A stretch of DNA of 64,000 nt, from positions 440,613,279 through 440,677,278 of the forward strand of contig NC_134354.1 of NCBI RefSeq assembly GCF_048569485.1, read 5' to 3'. The notes under the pieces are model-generated. The model made no database searches, was not told the DNA's origin, and saw only the letters and a list, made by a program, of their open reading frames with translations. Position 1 is the first letter of the stretch, and every line of letters starts with the position of its first letter. The position numbers and the translations under genes are program-made. The stretch is from Anomaloglossus baeobatrachus (taxonomy: Eukaryota > Chordata > Amphibia > Anura > Aromobatidae). Shown here in pieces: positions 44,049-57,202 of this stretch.

Positions 44049-47000
44049 TCTTCAGCGCTCTATTGGGAGACCCAGACGATTGGGGTGTATAGCACTGCCT
44101 CCGGAGGCCACACAAAGCAATTACACTAAAAAGTGTAAGGCCCCTCCCCTTCTGGCTATACACCCCCAGTGGGATCACTGGCTCACCAGTTTTCTGCTTT
44201 GTGCGAAGGAGGTCAGACATCCACGCATAGCTCCACTGTTTGTAGTCAGCAGTAGCTGCTGACTATATCGGATGGAAGAAAAGAGGGCCCATATGGGGCC
44301 CCCAGCATGCTCCCTTCTCACCCGCGGTGGTGCTTGTAAGGTTGAGGTACCTATTGCTGGTACAGAGGCTGGAGCCCACATGCTGTTTTCCTTCCACATT
44401 CCCTGGAGGGCTCTGTGGAAGTGGGATCTTGCCGGCCCCCAAGCCCTGAGGCCGGGCTCCATCCACAGACCCAGAGAACCTGCTGGATTTGGAGCGGGAG
44501 TGCCGTTCAGGGACAAGGCCCTGCAACTTTCAGGTACTCTGTGTCCCCGGCAGGCACGGACACTCTCAAGGCTTGCTGAGCATTATAGTGCGCCGGGGAC
44601 AGTAGCGCTGTGCGCTGGGGTTAGGTCACTACAGCTTTGCTGAGTGACGTTACATGTTGGGAACTACTGCGCCGACCGCTACTGGAGCGGCGGCGCAGCT
44701 GCGACTTGTGGTGCGCCGGGGACATTGCGCCGACCGCGCTTTTACAGCGGCGGCGCTTCTAACTTTAGCCCCCGGCTTCTGCGGCCTAGCGCCGCTTCGT
44801 TCCCGCCCCCACCCTGTCAATCAGGGTAGGGGAGAGACGCTGCTCAATTGGCAGCGCCGAGGGCTGGAGCTTTATTTACATGCTCCAGCCCTCTCACTAG
44901 GCACAGTGGGAAGCAGGCTTCCCGCTCTTCGTCTGTATACGCCCAGGGCCCGCCCCCCCTCTCCACAAGGACGCCGGCAGCCATTACACATGCGGTCTGG
45001 CTGGGGAAAGGCAGCAGGCTCTGGGAGACCCAGACTAAAGGGATTTCGGCGACCACACACCCGCTCCTAAGCGGGCGGTAAGCTGCACTTTAGTGCTGGC
45101 CCCACTAGTGCCTCAGTGTTATATTAGTGTACTTTTTTCTTGGTACCATATATATATATAGTTGCACTGTAAGGTCGCTCCTTGGCTGGACACCCTGTAC
45201 TGCTCTGAGGAGGCAGCAACATGTCATCCGCAAAACGCAAGGGTGCCAAGGCACAGGCTGTGTACACTGTTTGTACTGCATGTGGGGCTGATCTACCGGC
45301 AGGCTCCAATGACTCACATTGTGTGCAATGTTCAGTCCCAGTGGCACTTCGTCAGCCAGAGCCTATGGTGGTAGTGGCCCAGGCAGAGACGCCTGTGAAC
45401 CCTGCCCCGGTGACGGGGACAGACTTTGCAGTTTTTGCTGATAAAATGTCTGTGACTATGACAAAAATCCTGGAGACCTTGCAGTCCAGGCCAGTTACTC
45501 AGACCATGGACACTGCTGTGTCTATGCTCTCCGGTCCCCCTCAGTTGGAACTAATCCGTACTTCAAGGGGGTCTCAAGCATCACAGGCTGACGTCTCTGA
45601 CTCAGATGACAGTCCCAGGCAGCCTAAGCGAGCTCGCTGGGAAAGACCCTCCACGTCATCACACTGTTCAGGGTCTCAGCGAGAAGAGTCTCTCTGTGAT
45701 GAGACTGAGGACGGTGATCAGGATTCTAATCCTGAGGCCCCTCTCAATCTGGATGCCCCTGATGGTGACGCCATGGTTAATGACCTTATATCGGCAATTA
45801 ATAGACTGTTGGATATTTCTCCCCCAGCCCCTTCTGCAGAGGAGGCAGCTGCACAGCAGGAGAAGTTCCATTTCCTGTATCCCAAGCGTAAATTAAGTGC
45901 TTTTTTGGACCACTCTGACTTCAGAGAATCGATCCAGAAACACGACGCTCATCCAGACAAGCGTTTCTCTAAACGTTCTAAGGATACCCGTTATCCTTTT
46001 CCCTCTGAGGTGGCCAAACGCTGGACCCAGTGTCCAAAGGTGGATCCCCCAATTTCCAAGCTTGCGGCTAGATCCATAGTCGCAGTAGAGGATGGCGCTT
46101 CACTTAAAGATGCCAACGACAGACAGATGGACCTTTGGTTGAAATCTGTCTATGAAGCTATCGGCGCGTCGTTTGCTCCAGCATTCGCGGCCGTGTGGGC
46201 ACTCCAAGCTATTTCAGCTGGTTTAGCACAGGTGGATGCTATCATACATCCAGCAGTGCCGCAAGTGGCGTCCCTAACTTCGCAAATGTCTGCGTTTGCG
46301 ACCTATGCTATCAATGCTGTCCTAGAATCTACGAGCCGTACCGCTATGGCGTCCGCCAATTCTGTGGTTTTGCGCAGAGCCTTGTGGTTAAAGGACTGGA
46401 AAGCAGATGCTGGTTCCAAAAAATGCTTAACCAGCTTGCCATTATCTAGAGACAGACTGTTTGGTGAGCCATTGGCTGAAATCATAAAACAGTCCAAGGG
46501 TAAGGACTCTTCCTTACCACAGCCCAGAGCAAGTAAACCTCAACAGAAAAAGTGGCAGTCGAGGTTTCGGTCCTTTCGAGGCTCGGGCAAGGCCCAATTC
46601 TCCTCGTCCAAAAGGACTCAGAAAGAACAAGGGAGCTCAGATTCCTGGCGGGCTCACTCACGCCCCAGGAAAGCAAATGGAGGAACCGCTTCCAAAGCGG
46701 CTACCTCATGACTTTCGGCCTCCTCCCTCCGCATCCTCGGTCGGTGGCAGGCTCTCCCGCTTTTGCGACATTTGGCTGTCACAGGTCAAAGACCGGTGGG
46801 TAACAGACATTTTGTCTCGCGGGTACAGAATCGAGTTCAGTTCTCGGCCTCCACTTCGGTTCTTCAGAACCTCCCCACACCCCAACCGAGCAGATGCCCT
46901 GCTGCAGGCGGTGGACTCTCTAAGAGCAGAAGGAGTCGTGATCCCTGTCCCCCCTCAGGAACGGGGGCGAGGATTTTACTCCAATCTCTTTGTGGTTCCA

Positions 47001-50000
47001 AAAAAGGACGGCTCCTTCCATCCTGTTCTGGACCTAAAACTGCTCAACAAGCATGTGAACGCCAGGCGGTTCCGGATGGAATCCCTCCGCTCAGTCATTG
47101 CCTCAATGTCTCAAGGAGATTTCCTAGCATCAATAGACATCAAAGATGCTTATCTCCACGTGCCGATTGCTACAGAGCACCAACGCTTTCTACGCTTCGT
47201 GATAGGAGACGACCATCTTCAGTTCGTAGCTCTGCCATTTGGTCTGGCGACAGCCCCTCGGGTGTTCACCAAGATCATGGCGGCAGTGGTAGCAGTCTTG
47301 CACTCTCACGGACACTCTGTGATCCCTTACTTGGACGATCTACTGGTCAAGGCACCCTCTCAAGAGGCATGCCAACTCAGCCTGAATGTTGCACTGGAGA
47401 CTCTCCAGGCGTTCGGGTGGATCATCAACTTCCCAAAGTAAAATCTGTCACCGACCCAATCACTAACGTATCTTGGCATGGAGTTTCATACTCTCTCAGC
47501 GATAGTGAAGCTTCCGCTGGACAAGCAGCGGTCTCTACAGACTGGGGTGCAGGCTCTCCTTCAAAGTCAGTCGCACTCCTTAAGACGCCTCAGGCACTTC
47601 CTCGGGAAGATGGTGGCGGCAATAGAGGCGGTTCCGTTTGCGCAGTTTCATCTGCGTCCACTTCAATGGGACATTCTCCGCCAATGGGACGGGAAGTCAA
47701 CATCCCTGGACAGGAAAATCTCCCTTTCCCAGACGGCCAAAGACTCTCTGCAGTGGTGGCTTCTTCCCACCTCATTATCACAGGGAAGATCCTTCCTACC
47801 ACCGTCTTGGGCGGTGGTCACGACGGACGCGAGTCTGTCAGGGTGGGGAGCAGTCTTTCTCCACCACAGGGCTCAGGGTACGTGGACTCAGCGGGAGTCC
47901 ACCCTTCAGATCAATGTTCTGGAAATCAGAGCAGTGTATCTTGCCCTACTAGCCTTCCAGCAGTGGCTGGAAGGAAGGCAGATCCGAATTCAGTCGGACA
48001 ACTCCACAGCGGTGGCATACATCAACCACCAAGGGGGGACACGCAGTCGGCAAGCCTTCCAGGAAGTCCGGCGGATTCTGATGTGGGTGGAAGCCACAGC
48101 CTCCACCATGTCCGCAGTTCACATCCCCGGCGTAGAAAACTGGGAAGCAGACTTCCTCAGTCGCCAGGGCATGGACGCAGGGGAATGGTCCCTTCACCCA
48201 GACGTGTTTCAGGAAATCTGTCGCCGCTGGGGGGTGCCGGACGTCGACCTAATGGCGTCACGGCACAACAACAAGGTCCCAACCTTCATGGCACGGTCTC
48301 GCGATCAAAGAGCGCTGGCGGCAGACGCCCTAGTGCAAGATTGGTCGCAGTTCCGGCTCCCTTATGTGTTTCCACCTCTGGCACTCTTGCCCAGAGTGCT
48401 ACGCAAGATCAGATCCGATTGCAGCCGCGTCATACTTGTCGCCCCAGACTGGCCGAGGAGGGCGTGGTATCCGGATCTGTGGCAGCTCACGGTCGGCCAA
48501 CCGTGGGCATTCCCAGACCGACCAGACTTACTGTCCCAAGGGCCGTTTTTCCATCGGAATTCTGCGGCCCTGAACCTGACTGTGTGGCCATTGAGTCCTG
48601 GATCCTAGCGTCTTCAGGATTGTCCCAAGGGGTCGTTGCCACCATGAGACAGGCTAGGAAGCCCACGTCCGCTAAGATCTACCACAGAACGTGGAGGATA
48701 TTCTTATCCTGGTCCTCTGCTCAGGGAGTGTCTCCCTGGCCATTTGCATTGCCTACCTTTTCTTTCTTTCCTGCAATCTGGGTTAGAAAAAGGTTTGTCG
48801 CTCGGCTCCCTTAAAGGTCAGGTCTCGGCGCTATCCGTCTTTTTTCAGAGGCGTTTGGCACGCCTTCCTAAGGTGCGCACGTTCCTACAGGGGGTTTGCC
48901 ATATCGTACCCCCGTACAAGCGACCGTTAGATCCATGGGATCTGAACAGGGTACTAGTTGCCCTCCAGAAGCCGCCCTTCGAGCCTCTGAAGGAGGTTTC
49001 ACTTTCTAGACTATCACAGAAAGTGGCTTTTCTGGTAGCGATCACATCTCTTCGGAGAGTGTCTGAGCTGGCAGCACTATCATCCAAGGCTCCCTTCCTG
49101 GTCTTCCACCAGGACAAGGTTGTGCTGCGCCCCATTCAGGAGTTTCTCCTGAAGGTGGTATCCTCTTTTCATCTTAATCAGGATATCTCTTTGCCTTTGT
49201 TTTGTCCTCATGCAGTTCATCGGTATGAGAAGGATTTACATTTGTTAGATCTGGTGAGAGCACTCAGAATCTACATTTCCCGCACGGCGCCCTTGCGCCG
49301 TTCGGATGCACTCTTTGTCCTTGTCGCTGGTAAGCGCAAAGGGTCGCAGGCTTCTAAGGCCACCCTGGCTCGATGGATCAAAGAACCAATTCTTGAAGCC
49401 TACCGTTCTGCTGGGCTTCCGGTTCCATCAGGGCTGAAGGCCCATTCTACCAGAGCCGTGGGTGCATCCTGGGCATTACGACACCAGGCTACGGCTCAAC
49501 AGGTGTGCCAGGCAGCTACCTGGTCGAGTCTGCACACTTTCACCAAACATTATCAGGTGCATACCTATGCTTCGGCGGACGCCAGCCTAGGTAGAAGAGT
49601 CCTGCAGGCGGCAGTTGCCTCCCCGTAGGGGAGGGCTGTCTTGCAGCTCTAACATGAGGTATTTCTTTACCCACCCAGGGACAGCTTTTGGACGTCCCAA
49701 TCGTCTGGGTCTCCCAATAGAGCGCTGAAGAAGAAGGGAATTTTGTTACTTACCGTAAATTCCTTTTCTTCTAGCTCTTATTGGGAGACCCAGCACCCGC
49801 CCTGTTGTCCTTCGGGATTTTTGGTTTGTTTGCGGGTACACATGTTGTTCATGTTGAACGGTTTTCAGTTCTCCGATGTTACTCGGAGAGAATTTCTTTA
49901 AACCAGTTATTGGCTTTCCTCCTTCTTGCTTTTGCACTAAAACTGGTGAGCCAGTGATCCCACTGGGGGTGTATAGCCAGAAGGGGAGGGGCCTTACACT

Positions 50001-50117
50001 TTTTAGTGTAATTGCTTTGTGTGGCCTCCGGAGGCAGTGCTATACACCCCAATCGTCTGGGTCTCCCAATAAGAGCTAGAAGAAAAGGAATTTACGGTAA
50101 GTAACAAAATTCCCTTC
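44049..50117 (+). mobile_element. DIRS retrotransposon D (family 2), nested in C, lightly broken
   Basis: A 6.07-kb element. Left inverted repeat about 44049-44200 (CAGCGCTCTATTGGGAGACC, CAATTACACTAAAAAGTGTA), right about 49930-50117. Internal complementary region about 49680-49795. Parts: leader to 45220; gag-like ORF 45221-46711, which looks whole; RT/RNase H and following domain about 46.68-48.6 kb; recombinase about 48.6-49.63 kb. It has about two breaks. It forms a subtype of the B-F family with GACGATTGGGG in place of GACAATTGGG. It is younger than C because it interrupts C. Confidence 0.9.
45221..46711 (+). CDS. DIRS D gag-like ORF1, 496 residues
   Basis: Starts MSSAKRKGAKAQAVYTVCTA. 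Has the same CxxC-x12-CxxC motif (residues about 18-37), KRARWERPSTSS linker, KRFSKRSKDTRYPFP block, alanine-rich region and basic tail as copy B. It looks whole. It overlaps the start of the RT region, as in B and E. Confidence 0.78.
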   Translation: MSSAKRKGAKAQAVYTVCTACGADLPAGSNDSHCVQCSVPVALRQPEPMVVVAQAETPVNPAPVTGTDFAVFADKMSVTMTKILETLQSRPVTQTMDTAVSMLSGPPQLELIRTSRGSQASQADVSDSDDSPRQPKRARWERPSTSSHCSGSQREESLCDETEDGDQDSNPEAPLNLDAPDGDAMVNDLISAINRLLDISPPAPSAEEAAAQQEKFHFLYPKRKLSAFLDHSDFRESIQKHDAHPDKRFSKRSKDTRYPFPSEVAKRWTQCPKVDPPISKLAARSIVAVEDGASLKDANDRQMDLWLKSVYEAIGASFAPAFAAVWALQAISAGLAQVDAIIHPAVPQVASLTSQMSAFATYAINAVLESTSRTAMASANSVVLRRALWLKDWKADAGSKKCLTSLPLSRDRLFGEPLAEIIKQSKGKDSSLPQPRASKPQQKKWQSRFRSFRGSGKAQFSSSKRTQKEQGSSDSWRAHSRPRKANGGTASKAATS

Positions 50118-50506
50118 TTTGTTTACTTACCGTAAATTCCTTTTCTTCTAGCTCCTATTGGGAGACCCAGCACCCGCCCCTGTTCCCTTCGGGCTGTTGT
50201 TCTTTGTGTACACATGTTGTTCATGTTGAATTGTTCTCTTGGTTCATGGTTTCAGTTCTCCGAACATCCTTCGGATTGAATTTACCTTAGACCAATTTAT
50301 AAGTTTCCTCCTTCCTGCTTTGGCACCAAAACTGATGAGCCCGTGATGCACGGGAGGGTGTATAGCAGAGGGGAGGGGTTACACTTTTTAAAGTGTAATA
50401 CTTTGTGTGGCCTCCGGAGGCAGAAGCTATACACCCAATTGTCTGGGTCTCCCAATAGGAGCTAGAAGAAAAGGAATTTACGGTAAGTAAACAAAATTCC
50501 CTTCTT

Positions 50507-50583
50507 TTGTTTTCCCCTTTATCCATCCCTTTTATGACGGGCACTTGTGGGGACATTTACTACTCTGGTAGTGCAGTGTGGTA
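50507..50583. other. Short spacer, possibly LINE-derived
   Basis: Seventy-seven bases between DIRS C and the MITE. It may belong to the LINE fragment that resumes at 52070, but I cannot show it. Confidence 0.3.
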
Positions 50584-52072
50584 TTAAGGTACCGTCACAC
50601 TAAGCAACTTACCAGCGATCCCAACAACGATAGGGATCGCTGGTAAGTTGCTAGGAGGTTGCTGGTGAGCTGTCACACTGCGACGCTCCAGCGATCCCAC
50701 CAGCAACCTGACCTGGCAGGGATCGCTGGAGCGTGGCTACACGAGTTGCTGGTGAGCTCACCAGCAACCAGTGACCAGCCCCCAGCGCCGCGTGGAAGAT
50801 GCTGCGCTTGGTAACTAAGGTAAATATCGGGAAACCAACCCGATATTTACCTTGGTTACCAGCTCACGCAGCTACAAGTGCAGAGAGCAGGGAGCATCGC
50901 ACACTGAGCGCTGGCTCCTTGCTCTCCTAGCTACAGCACACATCGGGTTAATTACCCGATGTATGCTGCAGCTAAATGTGCACAGAGCAGGGAGCAGCGC
51001 ACACTGAGCGCTGGCTCCCTGCTCTCCTACTTACAGCACACATGGGGTTAATTACCCGATGTGTGCTGCAGCTACATGTGCACAGAGCAGGGAGCAGCGC
51101 ACAATGCTTAGCGCTGGCTCCCTGCTCTCCTGGCTACAGCACACATCTGGTTAATTAACCCGATGTGTCCTGCAGCTAGCTACATGTGCACAGAGCAGGA
51201 GCCGGCAGCACAGGCAGTGAGAGCGGAGGAGGCTGGTATCAAAGGTAAATATCGGGTAACCAAGGACAGGGCTTCTTGGTTAGGGTACTTTCACACCTCC
51301 GGTTTTTCTTCTGCGGCACAATCCGGCACTTTGCAGGAAAATCGCAACCGGTTTTTTTTGCTGCCGGTTGCGATTTTCCTGCATAGACTTTAATTAGTGC
51401 CGCATTGTGCCGCATGGCCTTGCGTTCCATCCGGTTTTTGCCGCATGCGGCAGATTTAGCCGATGCGGCGGCCGGATGGAACGTTGCCTGGCACGTTTTT
51501 TCGTGCGGCAAAAAAAACCGCATCGCGCCGCATTCGGCCGATGCGGCGCATCTCTCAATGCATGCCTATGGCGGCCGGATGTGGCGCGATGCGGCAAATA
51601 CCGCATCCGGCCGCCGTATGCGGTTTTTGCCACTGCGCATGCTCAGTAGCATGCCGCAAGCGGCAAAAACCGGGCGGGCCGCATGGGAAAAACTTATGCA
51701 AAGGATGCGGTGTTTTCACCGCATCCGTTGCATAGCTTGCACAGCCGGATTGAGCCGCAGGGCTCAAGCCGGATGTGTGAAAGTAGCCTAACCCGATGTT
51801 TACATTGGTTACCAGCCTCTGCAGAAGCCGGCTCCTGCTGCCTGCACATTTAGTTGTTGCTGTCTCGCTGTCACACACAGCGATCTGTGCTTCACAGCGG
51901 GACAGCAACAACTAAAAAATGGCCCAGGACATTCAGCAACAACCAACGACCTCACAGCAGGGGCCAGGTTGTTGCTGGATGTCACACACAGCAACATCGC
52001 TAGCAACGTCACAAAAGTTGTTCGTTAGCAGCGATGTTGCTAGCGATGTTGCTTAGTGTGACGGGGCCTTTA
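50584..52072. mobile_element. Large MITE of the GTCACAC group, carrying a nested MITE
   Basis: The element is 50587-52069, with ends AGGTACCGTCACACTAAGC and, reversed, AGGCCCCGTCACACTAAGC. TTA flanks both sides. The interior has three or four direct copies of a block of about 75 bp (TACAGCACACATCGGGTTAA, GCGCTGGCTCC) at about 50900-51190. A second MITE lies at 51283-51789. The whole element interrupts a LINE reading frame at 52070. Confidence 0.8.
51280..51792. mobile_element. Nested MITE, about 507 bp, CCGCAT-rich
   Basis: The element is 51283-51789: left end GGGTACTTTCACACCTCCGG, right end reversed GGCTACTTTCACACATCCGG. It interrupts a phrase, GGCTTCTTGG|TTACCCGATG, seen unbroken at about 9200-9220 in the related MITE, so the empty site is known. 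The left flank is TTA and the right TAA, one base off a perfect duplication. The interior is dense in GCCGCAT and ATGCGGC, both orientations, and could fold strongly. Confidence 0.75.
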
Positions 52073-52205
52073 GAAGTACATCATCAGCATATAATGATAT
52101 TTTGAATTGCTTATCCCTCACTCTTATCCTTTTTTATGTTGCATGGTGCCTAATCCTAGCCACCAGTGGCTCTATACAGAGAGCAAACACTTGTGCATTT
52201 TTTAA
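52070..52205 (-). mobile_element. LINE (L1/Tx1-like) RT fragment
   Basis: On the minus strand, 52205-52070 encodes SIEPLVARIRHHAT, then RIRVRDKQFKISLYADDVLL. It contains the YADD active-site motif of LINE reverse transcriptases and the preceding EPLxxxIR phrase. One in-frame stop lies between the two. The MITE at 50587 cuts it just after VLL. Nothing else of the LINE is certain. Confidence 0.75.
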
Positions 52206-53985
<1,780 letters not shown>

Positions 53986-54431
53986 ATATTTTCCACACTG
54001 GCGGTCTCATCACAGACAGGATTACGATGACCGGTAATACGATACACAGCAAATAAGACAAGATCCGCCAATCACCTTTAGCACATGTCACAGCTGACCC
54101 TGCTCCTTCACAATGACCTTTGTACATGCATGTTAGACACTTCAGTACAAAATATGTGGTCAGATTCTCTGTATTGCTGCTAATGTATTTGTGAATTTCC
54201 TGGAAGAGTAGGAAGCCTGAGTGTAGAACAGCCCCAGTAGCCTGTGTGAAAATTGCATGACTTCTAATTTCCATAAAAGGAAAAATAAAAAGTCAAATTT
54301 TACAACAAATATATTTAATATGGGGGAGGGGGGGTTTTGTTAGTTTTCTTTTAGTTTCATTAATGCATCATACATTTTGAATTCATACTTGAAAATAAAC
54401 GGGTTGTTTTTTTAAAAAAAAACCCTAATAT
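53986..54431. other. Intron 3, unassigned
   Basis: Nothing recognised. A G run lies near 54322. Confidence 0.45.
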
Positions 54432-54582
54432 ACAGGTGCATCTCAATAAATATACAGGTGCATCTCAATAAATTAGAATATCATCAAAAAGTTACTTTAT
54501 TTCAGTAATTCAATACAAAAAGTGAAACGCATATATTATATGGAGTCATTACAATCAGAGTAATCTATTTCAAGCGTTTATT
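54432..54582 (-). mobile_element. Third Tc1-like transposon, terminal part
   Basis: The terminal ACAGGTGCATCTCAATAAAT phrase occurs twice in tandem. The second is followed by TAGAATATCATCAAAAAGTT, the end of a well-known vertebrate Tc1/mariner element. DIRS E is inserted at its T-rich CGTTTATTTC stretch. The Tc1 sequence resumes at 60613. Confidence 0.75.
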
Positions 54583-55663
54583 TCTTTGTCGCTCCATTGG
54601 GAGACCCAGACAATTGGATGTATAGCTTCTGCCTCCGGAGGCCACACAAAGTATTACACTTTAAAAAGTGTAACCCCTCCCCTCTGCCTATACACCCTCC
54701 CGTGCATCACGGGCTCCTCAGTTTTGTGCTTTGTGTTGAAGGAGGCACACATTCACGCAAGCTCCACATTTTAGTCAGCAGCAGCTGCTGATTGTATCGG
54801 ATGGAAGAAAAGAGGGCCCCTAACAGGGCCCCCGGCATGCTCCCTTCTCACCCCACTAAGTCGGCGGTGCTGTTAAGGTTGAGGTACCCATTGCGGGTAC
54901 AAAGGCTGGAGCCACATGCCGTTTTCCTTCCCCATCCCTTACAGGCTCTGGGAGAAGTGGGATCCTAACCGGTCATCCAGGCAATGGGACCGGGCTCCCT
55001 CCGCAGCCCCTGTGGGATTCTGACGGACAGGAGACTGAGTATCATCAGGGACAGGCCCTGCATCATAAAGGTACTCTGTGTCCCCTTGGGGACGGTGCAT
55101 GGAGCACTTGGTCTCAGACGCTGCAGCGGCTGCTGTTTTTGTGTGACGACCGGGACTACCGCGCCGACCGCGCCTGCTTGCCGGCCGCGGTATTAAATTT
55201 AGTCCCCGGCTTTTGCGGCCTAGTGCATTAAACTCCCGCCCCCGGGCCTGCCAGTCAGGGGTAAGGGCGGGACGGTCGGCTTGATGTCGACAGTGAGGGC
55301 TGGAGCATACTTTAGTGTCCTCCTCCCCCCTCACTCATCACTCTGGGGCACCAGATTCCCGCACTTTATTAAGCACGCCCACGGCTCCCTCCTCCCCTTA
55401 GAACGCCGGCAGCCATGTTTTAAACACATTCTGCCGGTGGAGGACTTCTGGCTGCAGCTCTGGGAGACCCAAGGCAGGGAATCTGGTGGACACACACCGC
55501 TCTGGGCGGTCGGTAAGCCACACCGGTCACCCGATGCTGGTCCCCCTAGGGTGCCGAACTATATATATATATATATATATTTGTATACATTTTCTAGGTT
55601 CGGCCGCAGTGTTTAGCCTTTGGCTATATACCCTCTGTGATTACTCTCCTAGGAGAGAACAGC

Positions 55664-57202
55664 ATGTCGGTCACAAGGAGCAAGGGTGCCAAGACACAGG
55701 GTTATTTTGCAACCTGTACCTCTTGTGCGGCTATGCTACCTGCAGGTTCCACCTACCCTCACTGTGAGCAATGCTCGGGCCCTGTGGCACTCGCTCAGCC
55801 GGAGCCTCGGGCACTGGTGGGACCCTCGGCCCAGGTAGAACCGCCGTCCTCCCCTGTCCAGGCGGCAGGGACAGAGTTTGCAGTTTTAGCTGAGAAACTC
55901 TCTGAGTCACTTTCACAATCCATGGCTCAGTCTATGGACAAATGGTCTGCTAAGATACTAGAAGCCTTACAGTCCAGACCGGCCCTTACACAGGCCCCGG
56001 GCACTGCGGGGTCATCGCCCCCAGGCCCCTCTCGGTCTGCGCCGCAGCATGCTCCTGGGGTGGCCCCTAGGTATCACGTGGAGGACTCCGGCACGGACCG
56101 CAGTCCCAGACCGGCTAAGCGGGCTCGCTGGGAATCTTCCCCGACTTCATCTCGCTGTTCGGGGTCTCAGCTTGAGGACTCTCTGGAGGATGAGGCAGAG
56201 GTCGCAGCCCACGGCTCTGACCCTGACGTTGCTCTCAATCTTGATACACCTGAAGGGGACGCCATAGTAAATGACCTTATAGCGTCAATCAACCAGGTGC
56301 TAGATCTATCTCCCCCGCCTCCACCTGTGGAGGAGTCGGCTTCACAGCAGGAGAAACACCAGTTTAGGTTTCCCAAACGTACACGGAGTGCTTTTTTCGA
56401 TCACTCTAACTTCAGAGATGCTGTCCAAAAGCACAGAGCTTTTCCGGACAAGCGCTTTTCTAAGCGCCTTAATGACACACGTTACCCATTCCCCTCTGAC
56501 GTAGTCAAGGGTTGGGCTCAATGTCCCAAGGTGGATCCTCCAGTCTCCAGACTGGCGGCTAGATCCGTAGTATCAGTGGCTGACGGTTCATCGCTCAAGG
56601 ATGCCACTGACAGGCAGATAGCGCTCCTAATGAAATCCATCTTTGAAGCCACAGGCGCGTCTTTTGCCCCGGACTTTGCAGCCGTGTGGGCACTCCAAGC
56701 TATCTCAGCTTGTCTGTCTGAGATTAATGCGGTCACACGTACCTCTGCTCCGCAAGTAGCGTCTTTGACTTCTCAGGCGTCTGTTTTTTCATCCTACGCC
56801 ATGAACGCCGTCCTGGACTCTGCTAGCCGTACAGCGGTAGCATCCGCCAATTCGGTGGCAGTCCGCAGGGCCATGTGGCTACGCGAATGGAAGGCAGACT
56901 CTGCTTCCAAGAAGTTCTTGACCGGTTTGCCTTTTTCTGGCGACCGATTGTTTGGCGAGCAATTGGATGAAATTATTAAGCAATCTAAGGGAAAGGACTC
57001 GTCCTTACCCCAATCCAAGCCAAAAAGACCTCAGCAACGGAAAATTCAGGCGAGGTTTCGGTCCTTTCGGCCCTCAGCCAGATCCCAATCATCCTCGTCC
57101 AACAGGCCACAGAAGAGCCAGAGGATCTCTTCTGCATGGCGGTCTAAGTCACGTCCTCCAAAGACCGCCGGAGGCACCGTCTCTAAGGCGGCCTCCTCAT
57201 GA
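55664..57202 (+). CDS. DIRS E gag-like ORF1, 512 residues
   Basis: Starts MSVTRSKGAKTQGYFATCTS. CxxC-x12-CxxC lies near residues 18-37. An extra helical stretch near residues 75-110 (LSESLSQSMAQSMDKWSAKI) explains the greater length than B and D. KRARWESSPTSSRCSGS, KRFSKRLNDTRYPFP, an alanine-rich region and a basic Arg/Ser tail follow. The overlap with the RT frame at the 3' end is as in B. Confidence 0.8.
   Translation: MSVTRSKGAKTQGYFATCTSCAAMLPAGSTYPHCEQCSGPVALAQPEPRALVGPSAQVEPPSSPVQAAGTEFAVLAEKLSESLSQSMAQSMDKWSAKILEALQSRPALTQAPGTAGSSPPGPSRSAPQHAPGVAPRYHVEDSGTDRSPRPAKRARWESSPTSSRCSGSQLEDSLEDEAEVAAHGSDPDVALNLDTPEGDAIVNDLIASINQVLDLSPPPPPVEESASQQEKHQFRFPKRTRSAFFDHSNFRDAVQKHRAFPDKRFSKRLNDTRYPFPSDVVKGWAQCPKVDPPVSRLAARSVVSVADGSSLKDATDRQIALLMKSIFEATGASFAPDFAAVWALQAISACLSEINAVTRTSAPQVASLTSQASVFSSYAMNAVLDSASRTAVASANSVAVRRAMWLREWKADSASKKFLTGLPFSGDRLFGEQLDEIIKQSKGKDSSLPQSKPKRPQQRKIQARFRSFRPSARSQSSSSNRPQKSQRISSAWRSKSRPPKTAGGTVSKAASS

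Larger units (their letters stand above)
38937..50506 (+). mobile_element. DIRS retrotransposon C (family 2), broken and split by DIRS D
   Basis: The two parts are 38937-44048 and about 50118-50506. Left inverted repeat about 38937-39080, right about 50325-50506. They share TTACACTTTTTAAAGTGTAA and CCCGTGATGCACGGG-type ends with copy E, its closest relative here. The leader contains a tandem duplication of about 0.29 kb (around 39545-39970). Remnants of gag (about 40.2-41.4 kb, much shortened), RT/RNase H (41.4-42.9 kb) and recombinase (42.9-43.93 kb) can be traced. It has well over ten breaks and is one of the oldest DIRS copies here. Copy D sits inside its internal complementary region. Confidence 0.88.
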
